Positions 42,435 through 51,512 of a stretch of 64,000 bases of DNA are shown piece by piece (the stretch's first letter is position 1; each line of letters opens with the position of its first letter). The notes beneath the pieces were generated by a model. The model worked only from the letters and a program-made list of their open reading frames with translations. It searched no databases and had not been told where the DNA came from. The stretch is taken from contig NZ_CABMQJ010000004.1 of assembly GCF_902388705.1 (NCBI RefSeq), positions 1 to 64,000 on the forward strand, written 5' to 3'. Origin of the DNA: an uncultured Alistipes sp. Its GTDB lineage: Bacteria; Bacteroidota; Bacteroidia; Bacteroidales; Rikenellaceae. A program made the translations under genes and the position numbers.

Positions 42435-44582
42435 ATGACGAAGTTGCCGAATAGAATATTGCTGACAGCTTTGCTCGGTCTGTTTCTCGCAGTCCCCGGC
42501 ATTGTCCGTTCGCAGGGTTTCGATGCCAAGACGCTGATGCGCGCCCAGCAGCGCGGACAGACGGGAAGCATGTACGGAACCAATCCCTATGAGCAGACCG
42601 GCGAGGAGGGGGAAGAGGGCCAGGAACAGCCGCAGGATACGACCAAGAAAGAGCGCCGTATTCGCAAGCCGCTCGAATCCTATTTTTTCAGCGATTCGGT
42701 GCGCGCCCTGAACAACTTCCGCTGGAACGTCAAGCGCGAATACAACCGCGTGGAAATCGGCCCGCTCGACACCACGCTGACCGACTGGCGCATCGACTAC
42801 CCGTTCTACCGTGAAGAGGTGGGCGACATGGCGCAGGGGGCCCTGGGACAGACGTCGCTTCCGATGAACTATTTCCGGCGGCCGCAGTTCTTTGACTTCA
42901 GTTTTGCGAGTCCCTATTACGCCTACATTTACGACATGGAGAACGTGTGGTTCTACAACTCCAAGCGGCCGATTATCCGCATGACCTACATCGAGTCCGG
43001 GCAGAAACGCTTCCGCGAGGAGAACTTCAACATCATGCATGCGCAGAACATTTCTCCCTCGACGGGCTTCAATGTCGATTACAAGGCGCGGGGAACGCGC
43101 GGACAGTATATCTGGTCGCGTACCAAAAACCACAACCTCGCGGTGGCTTTCAACCATACGGGCAAACGTTATTCGGTGCATGCCGCCTATTACAACAACC
43201 ATATCGAACAGCAGGAGAACGGCGGTGTGGTCGGGCTGTGGGCCATTGCCGACACGACGTTCCAGATGCCCTCGGGCGTGCCGATGAAGCTCTCGGATGC
43301 CGAGGCGCAGAATACCTACCGCAACAACGCGTTTTTCATCACGCAGTCCTATGCGCTTCCGTTGCAGCGGGTTACCGACGAGGACTTTTCGCTGGCAGAC
43401 CTCTCGACGGTCTTCATAGGCCACTCGTTCCAGTACAGTTCCTGGAGCAAGGTCTATACCGACAAGTATGCCGAATACATCAACGAGCGCGGCCACCGCG
43501 ACGACCAGGGCAATTTCGTGGCGGATACGATGCAGTATTACCAGAACTGGTATATCAACCCGACCCAGACCCGCGACTCGATTTACGAGCGCGTCATCTC
43601 GAACCGCTTCTTCGTCCAGGCGCAGCCCTGGGATCGCAACGGGGTGGTCGGCACGATTGATGCTGGTATCGGTATCGACATGCATACCTACTCGCAGTTC
43701 GAAATGAACGACTACCTGACGGGAAAGTATACGAAAGTCAACAAAACCAGTTACTTCGCATACGGCTCCGTCGGAGGCAAAATAAAAAAATATGTCGACT
43801 GGGATGCGAACCTCAAGTTCTACCCGTCGGGATACAGAGGCGGGGATCTCACCATAGGCGCCCATCTGGCGCTGACGGGCTATCTCCGCGGACACCCCCT
43901 GATTCTCGAAGGCCGGTTCTCGATGGACCGGCGTTCGCCCAACTACTGGCAGGAGAATCTTTTCTCGAACCACTTTGTGTGGTCCACTCCTTTGAGTAAG
44001 GAGAATGAAACTCGCTTCGAGGCGAAGTTTTCGGTTCCCGATTATGCATTTGAAGCGGGAGCATGGCAGGGCATTGTCAACGACAAGATTTATTACGGTT
44101 CGGACAGCAACATCGCCCAGCACAACGGAAGCGTAAGCCTCACGAGTGTGTACGCTCGCAAAGATTTCCGCCTCGGCGGACTTCATTTGGACAACAGGGT
44201 ATTGTTGCAGTGGAGTACGAATCAAGAAGTTGCACCCGTTCCGCTTTTTAGCGCCTTCCTCTCGTATTATTACGAATTCTGGGTCGTGCGCAATGTGCTT
44301 CGCCTTCAGATCGGATTGGACGGACGTTATAACTCGCGTTATTATGCGCCCGGTTACAATCCCGCACTGTCGGCCTATTACAACCAGCGTGAGATCGAAG
44401 TGGGGAATTACCCCTACATGGATGCTTTCGTTATGGGAAAGTGGAAGAGAATGCGGATATTCCTGAAATATCAGCATGTAAACAAGGGCCTGCTCGGCAA
44501 CGGGGAGTATTTCTCCGTGGCGGACTATCCGCTCAATCCGGGCATGTTTAAGATCGGTATCTCATGGGGTTTCTATGATTAG
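42435..44582 (+). CDS. Large outer-membrane putative porin (Porin_10-like)
   Basis: A 715-residue protein with a signal peptide (RILLTALLGLFLAVPGIVRSQ) and a Glu/Gln-rich linker (EEGEEGQEQPQDTTKKE), then a long beta-barrel rich in aromatic strands (SYFFSDSVRALNNFRWNVKR, FRRPQFFDFSFASPYYAYIY, YRNNAFFITQSYALPLQ) ending FKIGISWGFYD. This matches the Bacteroidetes putative porin family PF14121. The frame is open 16 codons upstream, but ATG 42435 starts the signal. Its substrate is unknown. It lies between pssA and a lytic transglycosylase, all on the plus strand. Confidence 0.82.
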   Translation: MTKLPNRILLTALLGLFLAVPGIVRSQGFDAKTLMRAQQRGQTGSMYGTNPYEQTGEEGEEGQEQPQDTTKKERRIRKPLESYFFSDSVRALNNFRWNVKREYNRVEIGPLDTTLTDWRIDYPFYREEVGDMAQGALGQTSLPMNYFRRPQFFDFSFASPYYAYIYDMENVWFYNSKRPIIRMTYIESGQKRFREENFNIMHAQNISPSTGFNVDYKARGTRGQYIWSRTKNHNLAVAFNHTGKRYSVHAAYYNNHIEQQENGGVVGLWAIADTTFQMPSGVPMKLSDAEAQNTYRNNAFFITQSYALPLQRVTDEDFSLADLSTVFIGHSFQYSSWSKVYTDKYAEYINERGHRDDQGNFVADTMQYYQNWYINPTQTRDSIYERVISNRFFVQAQPWDRNGVVGTIDAGIGIDMHTYSQFEMNDYLTGKYTKVNKTSYFAYGSVGGKIKKYVDWDANLKFYPSGYRGGDLTIGAHLALTGYLRGHPLILEGRFSMDRRSPNYWQENLFSNHFVWSTPLSKENETRFEAKFSVPDYAFEAGAWQGIVNDKIYYGSDSNIAQHNGSVSLTSVYARKDFRLGGLHLDNRVLLQWSTNQEVAPVPLFSAFLSYYYEFWVVRNVLRLQIGLDGRYNSRYYAPGYNPALSAYYNQREIEVGNYPYMDAFVMGKWKRMRIFLKYQHVNKGLLGNGEYFSVADYPLNPGMFKIGISWGFYD

Positions 44583-44626
44583 CGTCCTGTTCTGCGCGGT
44601 GTGAACTGCCCGCAAAACAACCGTTT

Positions 44627-45322
44627 ATGTTAAAAAAGACAGTTTTAACTTTTGCGTTCTTAACAATTCTGACGACTTTCTACGGCTTTAACGCCCAGTT
44701 CAGCGCACCCGTGACGGACGACATGCTGCTGGACAATTCGGCCGGTTACGCCAATTCGCTGCTTCGCGACGGCGATTACGTGATTTCGGCCTACGACAAC
44801 ATCATTCGCAACATCAGCGAAAAGGAGGGGCACGACTGGCGCCTGATGAGTGCCATCGCCTATCATGAATCGCGCTTCACGCCCGACATCACCTCGCGCA
44901 GCGGGGCACGCGGACTGATGCAGATCATGCCCTCGGTAGCACGCCAGTTCGACGTTCCCGCCGAACGGATTGCCAATCCGGAAACCAATATCTGGCTGGC
45001 CAACAAATTGATGTCGAAGATTATGAGCACGCTCCGGTTCCCTGCCGGAACTTCCGACAAAGATCGCATGAGTATCATCCTGGCCTCGTATAACAGCGGT
45101 ATCGGCCATGTGAACGATGCACGTCGCCTGGCGCGGCTCAATGGTGAGAACCCTAACTCGTGGGAGGTGGTCGCCCGTTACCTGCAACTCAAGGCCGACC
45201 CCGAATACTACGAAAGCGAAGTGGTCAAATGCGGACGCTTCACCGGCAGCCGGCAGACGCTGGCCTATGTGAACGACGTGATAGGACGCTACGACAAATA
45301 CTGCCGGATTGCCGTGAGGTAA
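44627..45322 (+). CDS. Membrane-bound lytic transglycosylase (SLT domain)
   Basis: Cleaves peptidoglycan to 1,6-anhydromuramyl products. The 231 residues have a signal/anchor (KTVLTFAFLTILTTFYGFNA) followed by an SLT domain: DWRLMSAIAYHESRFTPDITSR with the catalytic Glu, ARGLMQIMPSVARQF, NPETNIWLANKLM and ILASYNSGIGHVNDARRLA. This is the shape of family 1 transglycosylases. A bidirectional terminator follows 30 bp downstream. Confidence 0.93.
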   Translation: MLKKTVLTFAFLTILTTFYGFNAQFSAPVTDDMLLDNSAGYANSLLRDGDYVISAYDNIIRNISEKEGHDWRLMSAIAYHESRFTPDITSRSGARGLMQIMPSVARQFDVPAERIANPETNIWLANKLMSKIMSTLRFPAGTSDKDRMSIILASYNSGIGHVNDARRLARLNGENPNSWEVVARYLQLKADPEYYESEVVKCGRFTGSRQTLAYVNDVIGRYDKYCRIAVR

Positions 45323-45352
45323 TCCCTGTCGGCAGGAAAAATAAGAATTCGA

Positions 45353-45397
45353 AAACAGAAAAGGCTGAACCCCCGTCGGGTTCAGCCTTTTCTGTTT
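45353..45397. terminator. Bidirectional terminator between the transglycosylase and the PCMD operon
   Basis: The 20 bp arms AAACAGAAAAGGCTGAACCC and GGGTTCAGCCTTTTCTGTTT are perfectly complementary around a five-base loop, with A/T-rich ends in both directions. It serves the plus-strand transglycosylase gene and can serve the end of the minus-strand PCMD operon (stop at 45,534). Confidence 0.92.
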
Positions 45398-45533
45398 ATA
45401 CCGGTCGGGCATCCTGCCGGTCGGTCGGGTTTAGCGGCGTTCCGGGGCGCTTTGCGGCGACTGTTTCGCCTTGCCCGCCAGTAATCTACGGCTGCCGGAG
45501 CGAAACCCGGTGCGCAGCCCGCCGCAATGCGGT

Positions 45534-47222
45534 TTAGTAGACCCATTCGAAATCGTCCACGTACAGCACGTTGGTCGTACATCCGACCATGAAGTCCCCG
45601 TAGGCGCTCGTGGAGCAGGAGATGATAATGCCGTATTTACCCGTGGGACGCGCCGCATCGGAATCGTAGAAATTGAGCGGCAGCGTAACTTCCGTCATCC
45701 GGTCGCCCTCGGTCGACTTGTCGATGAACAGCGAACCGTAGGCGATGAGTTTGCCCTCGTCGGTCGCCGTGGTTGCGGCCGGATCCCAGGTGCCCGTGGG
45801 GGCTTTGGTGCCCGAAGCGACCCGGTGCCGGGCGTTCCAGTCGATGATGGCGACGAAAATGCGGGCTTTGTCCGGGTCACCTTTGCCGATAGGAGCCCCG
45901 GCATGCTTGCTGGCATTGACGATGCCGAGCGTTGCGTGGTATTTCACTTTCATGCCCGTGGGGCGTGCCGTCCAGTTGTAAGGCTGTCCGAACTCCACGA
46001 CGCCCGTCGTCAGGCCGTCCTTGTAAAATATGCCCGACATCAGGTTGCCTGCGGCAAGGTCGACGATAGCGGGGCTTGCGGCTTTCAGCATGGCGCAGTG
46101 GCTGCCGCCCATTCCGTTGAAAGTCCCTTGTGTGCAGAGTTTTTCCGCGAATGTGTTGTTGCCGCTGGCCCAGAATTCCGCATTCTCATTTCTCATCGTG
46201 AAACACGAGAGTGCAGGGTCTTCCATGCCGCTGTCCGGAATGGTGTCGCCCGCGGGAATCTGGTATTCGGTGATGCTACTCTGCTCGCCTGCGATGAGCA
46301 GGCGGATTTCGTAGGTCTTGCCGGCGTAGATGCCTTTGGTGTTTACCAGACGCTTGACGGGTATGCCCGCCTCGTTGGTCAGGCTCGTCCATTCGGGGGC
46401 GACTGCGGCCGTAAAGATGTTGCTTTCGTTCAGCGCGCCCTTTTGCGTTGCCAGCCATTCGTCCGTGCCTTTCAGGCGGTACTGGATTTCGGCGTCGCGG
46501 TACTCCTCCGGGGTCACTACGGCCGTAATGACTGCGGTGTTGTGCCAGAGGTCGATTTCCCGGATGCCGATTTTCTCATTCGTCGTTTCGACGTGGAGCA
46601 TCCAGCGTTCCGTGATGCCGTGGCAGGTGACGTCGACCAGGCGTACCGTTTCGAAACCTGTCGCGGAGAGCTCCTCGGCCGTGGGCGAATAGTCGGTGAT
46701 GTCGGCAGGCCCCAGCTTGAGGCTGCTGACCGTAATGGCTTTCAGGTCGGTGCCCTCGGCTACGAGTACCGTGGCCGTGCGGTTTTCGGTGTCGATTTCT
46801 GTCGAGCCGATCTGTCCTACGACCGTGAACGACCGTTCGATTTGCTGTTCGGCCCGGATTGTCCATTGGTAATCCTGGTAGAGCGAGAGCGTGACGTAGA
46901 GCGGGGAGCGCAAATCGAACTCGCCGGTCAGCGGCTGTGAAGTCCGGATTTGGTCGGTGAATTTTTCCCGGTCGTTCATCATCGGATTGGAGGTGTCGGT
47001 GTCGAAAGTCACCTTGTCGATGCTGACCTTGCGGATATCGGTCTTTTCGTCCAGCGCGAGCGTGACGGTGCGGTTGACGAGGCTGATGCCCGACACGGTG
47101 AAACCCTGTCCCTCGACGTTCGCGATTTTAAGCTCGACGGTAGGGTACGGTACGTCGTTTTCGATGCACGAAGCGGCGAAAAGAAGCGCTGCGGCTGAAA
47201 AGAGTATGCGTAAGTATCTCAT
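45534..47222 (-). CDS. PCMD-domain surface lipoprotein without fimbrillin domain
   Basis: A 562-residue lipoprotein: lipobox LFAASC, then acidic residues (IENDV) as in surface-export signals. Residues about 25-215 hold two similar strand-rich repeats (for example VELKIANVEGQGFTVSGISL, ending in ITERWMLHVE). An Ig/FN3-like module follows (YRLKGTDEWLAT), then the C-terminal PCMD (putative carbohydrate metabolism) domain, with DSGMED...CFTMRNENAEFWASGNN, DKARIFVAIIDW, and the end YVDDFEWVY. It is the last gene of the five-gene unit, 3 bp after a barrel-protein gene. Relatives in the same locus carry a fimbrillin-like N-terminus instead. Ligand unknown. Confidence 0.82.
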   Translation of the reverse strand: MRYLRILFSAAALLFAASCIENDVPYPTVELKIANVEGQGFTVSGISLVNRTVTLALDEKTDIRKVSIDKVTFDTDTSNPMMNDREKFTDQIRTSQPLTGEFDLRSPLYVTLSLYQDYQWTIRAEQQIERSFTVVGQIGSTEIDTENRTATVLVAEGTDLKAITVSSLKLGPADITDYSPTAEELSATGFETVRLVDVTCHGITERWMLHVETTNEKIGIREIDLWHNTAVITAVVTPEEYRDAEIQYRLKGTDEWLATQKGALNESNIFTAAVAPEWTSLTNEAGIPVKRLVNTKGIYAGKTYEIRLLIAGEQSSITEYQIPAGDTIPDSGMEDPALSCFTMRNENAEFWASGNNTFAEKLCTQGTFNGMGGSHCAMLKAASPAIVDLAAGNLMSGIFYKDGLTTGVVEFGQPYNWTARPTGMKVKYHATLGIVNASKHAGAPIGKGDPDKARIFVAIIDWNARHRVASGTKAPTGTWDPAATTATDEGKLIAYGSLFIDKSTEGDRMTEVTLPLNFYDSDAARPTGKYGIIISCSTSAYGDFMVGCTTNVLYVDDFEWVY

Positions 47223-47225
47223 GGT

Positions 47226-48227
47226 TTACTGCTTTTTCTTGTCCCACAAATGTATCGTCATGCCGAAATTGATGGCTGCGACGTTGAGCCGGAAACGCAT
47301 GTTCGAGGCTTTGCGCGAGCCGACCTTGTTGCCGTCGGCGTCTTTCTGCGTTACGCTGCTGTACTGTATGCCTCCCAACCCGAACGAAATCGTCGCGCAC
47401 ACGTTGGGGAAGATATAGACGGCTGCTCCCGGATTAAACGAAAGTTTTACCTGCGTATTGTCACTGTACGTACGATTCGGCGCTCCGCCCTCTTTGTGGT
47501 CGGGGTCGTAGGCGAAGTTCGAGGTACCTGTCGAGAGGGCTAGTTCGAATTCGGCGAAGAGCCCGAAACGCCCCTTGGGGTCGAGTCCCGCATACGAGCG
47601 GTGGAAGATGCCGAACGAGTAGTTGTCGCTCGAAAGGTCGATGTAGGGCAGCTGCCCCGAGAGGTCGTTGCCCTCGCCTGCGTCGAAATAGGAGTTGTCG
47701 AGCGTTCCGCCCATGTGGCGGTAGCCGAAGCGGACGCCGATGCAGTTGTTGTCGCGGTAGAAATAGCCGATGAAGGGCTTGACCGTAGCGACGCTGCCGT
47801 CGGCGTTGATATTGTCCAGGATGAGCATGATGTCCGTGTCGTCGCTCGAAAGCGTGCCGTACGAGGCGGTCAGTCCGACCATTACTTCGCCCTTGTAGGC
47901 GAACTTGAGCTTGTTGATTTCACGGTCCATGCGTTTGCGCGTAGGCAGGAAGCGCTCCACACGGGGCTGCTTCTGCTTTTTCGGGGTGACGCTCGCCGAA
48001 GCGGGAATCATATACGCTTCGTTGGCCGGCCTGCTTTTTTCAGCCGCGGTTTCGTCGTCCTTTGCGGCCTGTTCCTGTCGTGCGGCTGCGGTTTCGTCCG
48101 CCGCAGGCCGTATTTCTTCGCTGGCCGCCGTTCCGGCCTGCCGTGCGGCGGGAAGGGCGTGTCCGGTTTCCGCAGCGGCACCGAGCGTGATGAATACCGA
48201 TAAGATGGGAAGTATAATTCGTTTCAT
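47226..48227 (-). CDS. Outer-membrane beta-barrel protein (paralogue of 48.2-49.0 kb gene)
   Basis: A 333-residue protein with a signal peptide (MKRIILPILSVFITLGAAAE). A low-complexity Ala/Glu/Lys-rich linker (about residues 20-95: AADETAAARQEQAAKDDE) precedes a barrel of about 235 residues (KGEVMVGLTASYGTLSSDD, FIGYFYRDNNCIGVRFGYRH, GRFGLFAEFELALST, RLNVAAINFGMTIHLWDKKK). It aligns by eye with the neighbouring barrel protein, so the two arose by duplication. Stop and next start are 3 bp apart. A role in assembling or displaying the co-transcribed lipoproteins is a guess. Confidence 0.75.
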   Translation of the reverse strand: MKRIILPILSVFITLGAAAETGHALPAARQAGTAASEEIRPAADETAAARQEQAAKDDETAAEKSRPANEAYMIPASASVTPKKQKQPRVERFLPTRKRMDREINKLKFAYKGEVMVGLTASYGTLSSDDTDIMLILDNINADGSVATVKPFIGYFYRDNNCIGVRFGYRHMGGTLDNSYFDAGEGNDLSGQLPYIDLSSDNYSFGIFHRSYAGLDPKGRFGLFAEFELALSTGTSNFAYDPDHKEGGAPNRTYSDNTQVKLSFNPGAAVYIFPNVCATISFGLGGIQYSSVTQKDADGNKVGSRKASNMRFRLNVAAINFGMTIHLWDKKKQ

Positions 48228-48241
48228 GTGCGTGCCGTTTT

Positions 48242-49045
48242 TTAGAGATAGAATGCCATGCCGAGGCCTATCGAGAAGATATTGACCTTGAAGTTCATCA
48301 TGCTGACGTCGCGTTTGCCGACAATCACCTGGTTGTGCACCTGTTTGGTATGGGTGTACGTGATGCCCATTACGCCGACGTTGACCTCGACGGCCATGTT
48401 GTTCGTCGCGAAGGCGATGATGCCGGGCGAAATGCCCAGCGACAGGGTATACCCTGTTTCATAGGTGCCTTTCACCGGGGAATCCTTGGCGAAGCTGGCC
48501 TGCGTGCCTCCGCCCGCCAGCTGCATCTCGTTGAAGAGCGCGAAACGTTTGTTGCGGCCCAGCGGAATGTATTGCCGCCAGATAACGGCCACCGAGTAGC
48601 TGTGGCGCAGCGAGTAATAGTCGTTCACCGCGAAGTTGAGGTCGGAATCCTCGCCGCCGAGGTTCAGGTCTGCCTTGTCGAGCTTGAGCAGCGAGCGCGA
48701 ATAGATGAAACGTCCTCCGAGCGCCATGTTGTCGCGGAAAGCATAGGCGATCATCGGGCTGACGCGGAACGTGTAGCCTTTGGAGTCGATTCCCTCGACC
48801 ACGAGGAACCGGTAGGTTTCGTTCGAGTGGGTCGAATAGGAGGCCGTACCTCCGAAAATCCACTGTCCGCGCGGCACGAAGAGGTTGTGCGTATCGGTCA
48901 GGCCGCGTTCCTGCCGCATTTCGTTGATAGTTTTCGCACGGACGAGCGTATCCGCATTCTGGACTGTCGTTTCCGCCTGCTGTGCGCAGACCGGAATGGC
49001 TGCCCACAACGTCAGGAACAACATCGATAGTTTGAGTTTGTGCAT
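48242..49045 (-). CDS. Outer-membrane beta-barrel protein (first of a paralogous pair)
   Basis: A 267-residue protein with a signal peptide (MHKLKLSMLFLTLWAAIPVCAQ). After a short linker comes a barrel: RGQWIFGGTASYSTHSNETY, RVSPMIAYAFRDNMALGGRF, RNKRFALFNEMQLAGG, ending FKVNIFSIGLGMAFYL. ATG 49045 is chosen for the cleanest signal; an in-frame ATG at 49069 overlaps the stop of the preceding gene (TAATG) and would add eight residues. It lies 14 bp before the second barrel gene and follows the Mfa/PCMD gene. Function unknown. Confidence 0.75.
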   Translation of the reverse strand: MHKLKLSMLFLTLWAAIPVCAQQAETTVQNADTLVRAKTINEMRQERGLTDTHNLFVPRGQWIFGGTASYSTHSNETYRFLVVEGIDSKGYTFRVSPMIAYAFRDNMALGGRFIYSRSLLKLDKADLNLGGEDSDLNFAVNDYYSLRHSYSVAVIWRQYIPLGRNKRFALFNEMQLAGGGTQASFAKDSPVKGTYETGYTLSLGISPGIIAFATNNMAVEVNVGVMGITYTHTKQVHNQVIVGKRDVSMMNFKVNIFSIGLGMAFYL

Positions 49046-49068
49046 AAGATATGCTTTTCGTTTAATCA

Positions 49069-51486
49069 TTAATAAACCCATTCGAAATCATCGGCGTAGA
49101 GATGATTGGTCGTGCATCCGTTGAAGAAATCTCCGTAGGCGTTCGCCGCGCAGGAAATTACGATTGTGTAGCTGCCGGTGGGAGCCGGGGCTTCCGTATC
49201 GTACCAATGGATTTCCAGTGCGTCGTCCGACGAAACCAACTCATCGCCCGCAGTCGTTTCCGTGAGCCACATCGATGCATAACCGAGTATTTTTCCTTCG
49301 GTTACGACGTCGGGCCCTTGCTCGGGATCCCACGAGCCGGTGCAACTCGAGCCGGAGAAACCGAATTTGGACGCTACCGTATGTTGGCTGTCCCAATCGA
49401 CGATGGCTACGAATATACGCGCTTTATCCTGTTCCCCCTTTTGCAGCGGCCCGCCTGCATTGTTGTAATCGACAGTTCCAACTTTTGCATGGTATTTCAC
49501 ACGCATCATGCGCGGACGGGCGGTATATGTGTAATTCTGTCCGAATTTTACCGTACCCGTCATACTTGCATAGTTGAAAGTTCCGGTAAACAGGTTGCCT
49601 GCTGCGATTGTCACGAACTGCTTCGACGACTGCATCAGGGCATAGTGGTTGTCACCGGCCGCACCTTGTGTGCAAAGGGATTTGGTCAGCGAGTTATTGC
49701 CGCTGCCCCAGAAGGTCGTCGTTTTGCTGCCGTTTTCTGTGAAACAGGGCAGGGCCGCATCTTCCATATCGCCGTTCGGGATAATATCCCCTTCGCCGGT
49801 GCTGAATTCGCCCGAGGCCACGGTGCCCGAATTTATCAGGAGTTGGTACTCGTAGGTTTTCCGTGCGAAAACTCCCGTTGCCGGGTCGACGTTGTGGATT
49901 GCGATACCGGCGGCATTCTGGCCGGCAGTCCAAGCCGGGTTGATGGTCGCGGTAAACATGCCGTCGGCATCCGGTGCGCTCAAATCGGCGTCTTTCCAGC
50001 CGGCGCTGCCTTTTATGCGGTATTGCACTTTCGTATCGGCGAAATCCGAAGCGGCCACGGCGGCGGTCAGCGTCGCCGTGTTTTTCCACAGGTCGGCGTC
50101 CTCGTTGTAGGCAATCGCGTTCAGGCGTGAACTGTGGAATCTTATCGGCTGCGTAACCACATTGTCGGCGTTGTCCGTCACCTCGAGTGTGAACGTGTGG
50201 TTCTCGGACGGCTTCTCGGACACCAGCAGAATCAGCGGAACCAGCGTCGAAATGTCGACCGTGGCCTCCGGCTGGTTGACGACCCTGTCGCCGACCGGAA
50301 ATCCGAAACCGGATAATACCGATGCCATCTGCTCGGTTGCGGGATTAACCAAATCCATTTCAGCAGCCAATCCGACTTCTTCCAGCAAACTCTTCCCCCC
50401 CCCGATAGGCTCGGTCAGGGCTGCCGATTCGATTTTGACCTTGAATTGCTTGATGCCCCGGTCAGCGAGTATCCTGATACGTACGTCCATCTGGTCTTTG
50501 ATCTCATGCACTTTGTCGATGTCGTCGCCGATCCACAGCGCCGACGGCCCGGCCAGCTCTTCCCATCCGGTCAGGGCATTCTCCTTTTTATACAGTTTAC
50601 CGGTTTCGAGCGGTTTGCCCGTACGGTCTACCGTGAACGACGCCTTGTGGTTTTCGGTTCTTGCCGTAACCGTAAATACGCCGTATTCGCCGGGGAGGAT
50701 GTTGAAAAACGCTTTGAAATCGGCGGCCGAAGGTTCGCTCCCGGCTTCGTAGCTCGTGGTGATCGTATTCGACGGCCATGCGTCCGAGGCGTCCGAAAGT
50801 TTCGCGCCGGCTTCTGCCGGGTCGAACTTACCCTCGAGGTTGTATTTGAACATAAGGCTGCTCGCGGCGATACTCCTGTCCGCAGAGAGGGTTACCGAAG
50901 TGACTTTCTCCGATTTGACAGCCGCATCTTCCGTCGACAGGTCCAGGTAGACGATCGAAGTCAGGCGGTGCATGGAGAACCGTACCGCGTTGCCGGCGTT
51001 GTCCATGCCCGGCTCGGCGTCGGTGTATTCGAGCATGTCGGCTACCATCGCATCGTAGGCTCCGTTGAAGTCGTTGCCGTTTTGGGTGCGTGCGCCGCCG
51101 AAAGGAACGTAGGCCATTGTTGTGCCGCTTTCCGTACCGTCGAAATAGGGGTAGAACGCCCGGTATTTCCATGCGCCTTTGGCCGACGAGGTCAGGCTGC
51201 CGGAAAATGCATTGCCGTCATAGGCGAATTTCAGAAGTCCCTCCTCCTTGTCCGGGGCGGTCGCATTGACGCCGATATTGTCCGACGTATCCCACTTGCC
51301 CGTAAATTTGTCGATTCCGATTTCAATGCTCGAACGGGTCAGTTCTTCGTCCGGGATTTCGGCATAGAACGATACCCGGGTTTTGTCGGCGGGGCAGGTC
51401 GTGGGCCCTTCGACGTCGTCCGTACAGCTCACGAACGCTGATGCAGAGGCGGCGATGAGCAGGGTTGCCTTATGGAGATAATTCAT
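49069..51486 (-). CDS. Mfa-like fimbrillin / PCMD surface lipoprotein, copy 1
   Basis: An 805-residue lipoprotein: SAFVSC then TDDVEG, an acidic surface-export-like tract. Domain order: Mfa-like fimbrillin N-terminus (about 25-300: KFTGKWDTSDNIGVNAT, YRAFYPYFDG, SMHRLTSIVYLDLS); an Ig-like module shared with the DUF4493 protein (MDLVNPATEQMASVLSGFGF); an FN3-like module (VQYRIKGSAGWKDA); and the C-terminal PCMD domain (NGDMEDAALPCF, DKARIFVAIVDW, end YADDFEWVY). A G9 homopolymer (plus strand C9 at 50,395-50,403) encodes Gly-Gly-Gly and could slip. It is second in the five-gene unit, 26 bp after the DUF4493 gene. Confidence 0.85.
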   Translation of the reverse strand: MNYLHKATLLIAASASAFVSCTDDVEGPTTCPADKTRVSFYAEIPDEELTRSSIEIGIDKFTGKWDTSDNIGVNATAPDKEEGLLKFAYDGNAFSGSLTSSAKGAWKYRAFYPYFDGTESGTTMAYVPFGGARTQNGNDFNGAYDAMVADMLEYTDAEPGMDNAGNAVRFSMHRLTSIVYLDLSTEDAAVKSEKVTSVTLSADRSIAASSLMFKYNLEGKFDPAEAGAKLSDASDAWPSNTITTSYEAGSEPSAADFKAFFNILPGEYGVFTVTARTENHKASFTVDRTGKPLETGKLYKKENALTGWEELAGPSALWIGDDIDKVHEIKDQMDVRIRILADRGIKQFKVKIESAALTEPIGGGKSLLEEVGLAAEMDLVNPATEQMASVLSGFGFPVGDRVVNQPEATVDISTLVPLILLVSEKPSENHTFTLEVTDNADNVVTQPIRFHSSRLNAIAYNEDADLWKNTATLTAAVAASDFADTKVQYRIKGSAGWKDADLSAPDADGMFTATINPAWTAGQNAAGIAIHNVDPATGVFARKTYEYQLLINSGTVASGEFSTGEGDIIPNGDMEDAALPCFTENGSKTTTFWGSGNNSLTKSLCTQGAAGDNHYALMQSSKQFVTIAAGNLFTGTFNYASMTGTVKFGQNYTYTARPRMMRVKYHAKVGTVDYNNAGGPLQKGEQDKARIFVAIVDWDSQHTVASKFGFSGSSCTGSWDPEQGPDVVTEGKILGYASMWLTETTAGDELVSSDDALEIHWYDTEAPAPTGSYTIVISCAANAYGDFFNGCTTNHLYADDFEWVY
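50395..50403. repeat. C9/G9 homopolymer in a surface-lipoprotein gene
   Basis: Nine consecutive C on the plus strand (G9 in the coding strand), in frame as Gly-Gly-Gly. A one-base slip would truncate the lipoprotein in its middle. The G9 length is rare in the rest of the window. Confidence 0.7.
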
Positions 51487-51512
51487 AGTAGCGTGGTTTT
51501 GTGCTTAATAAC

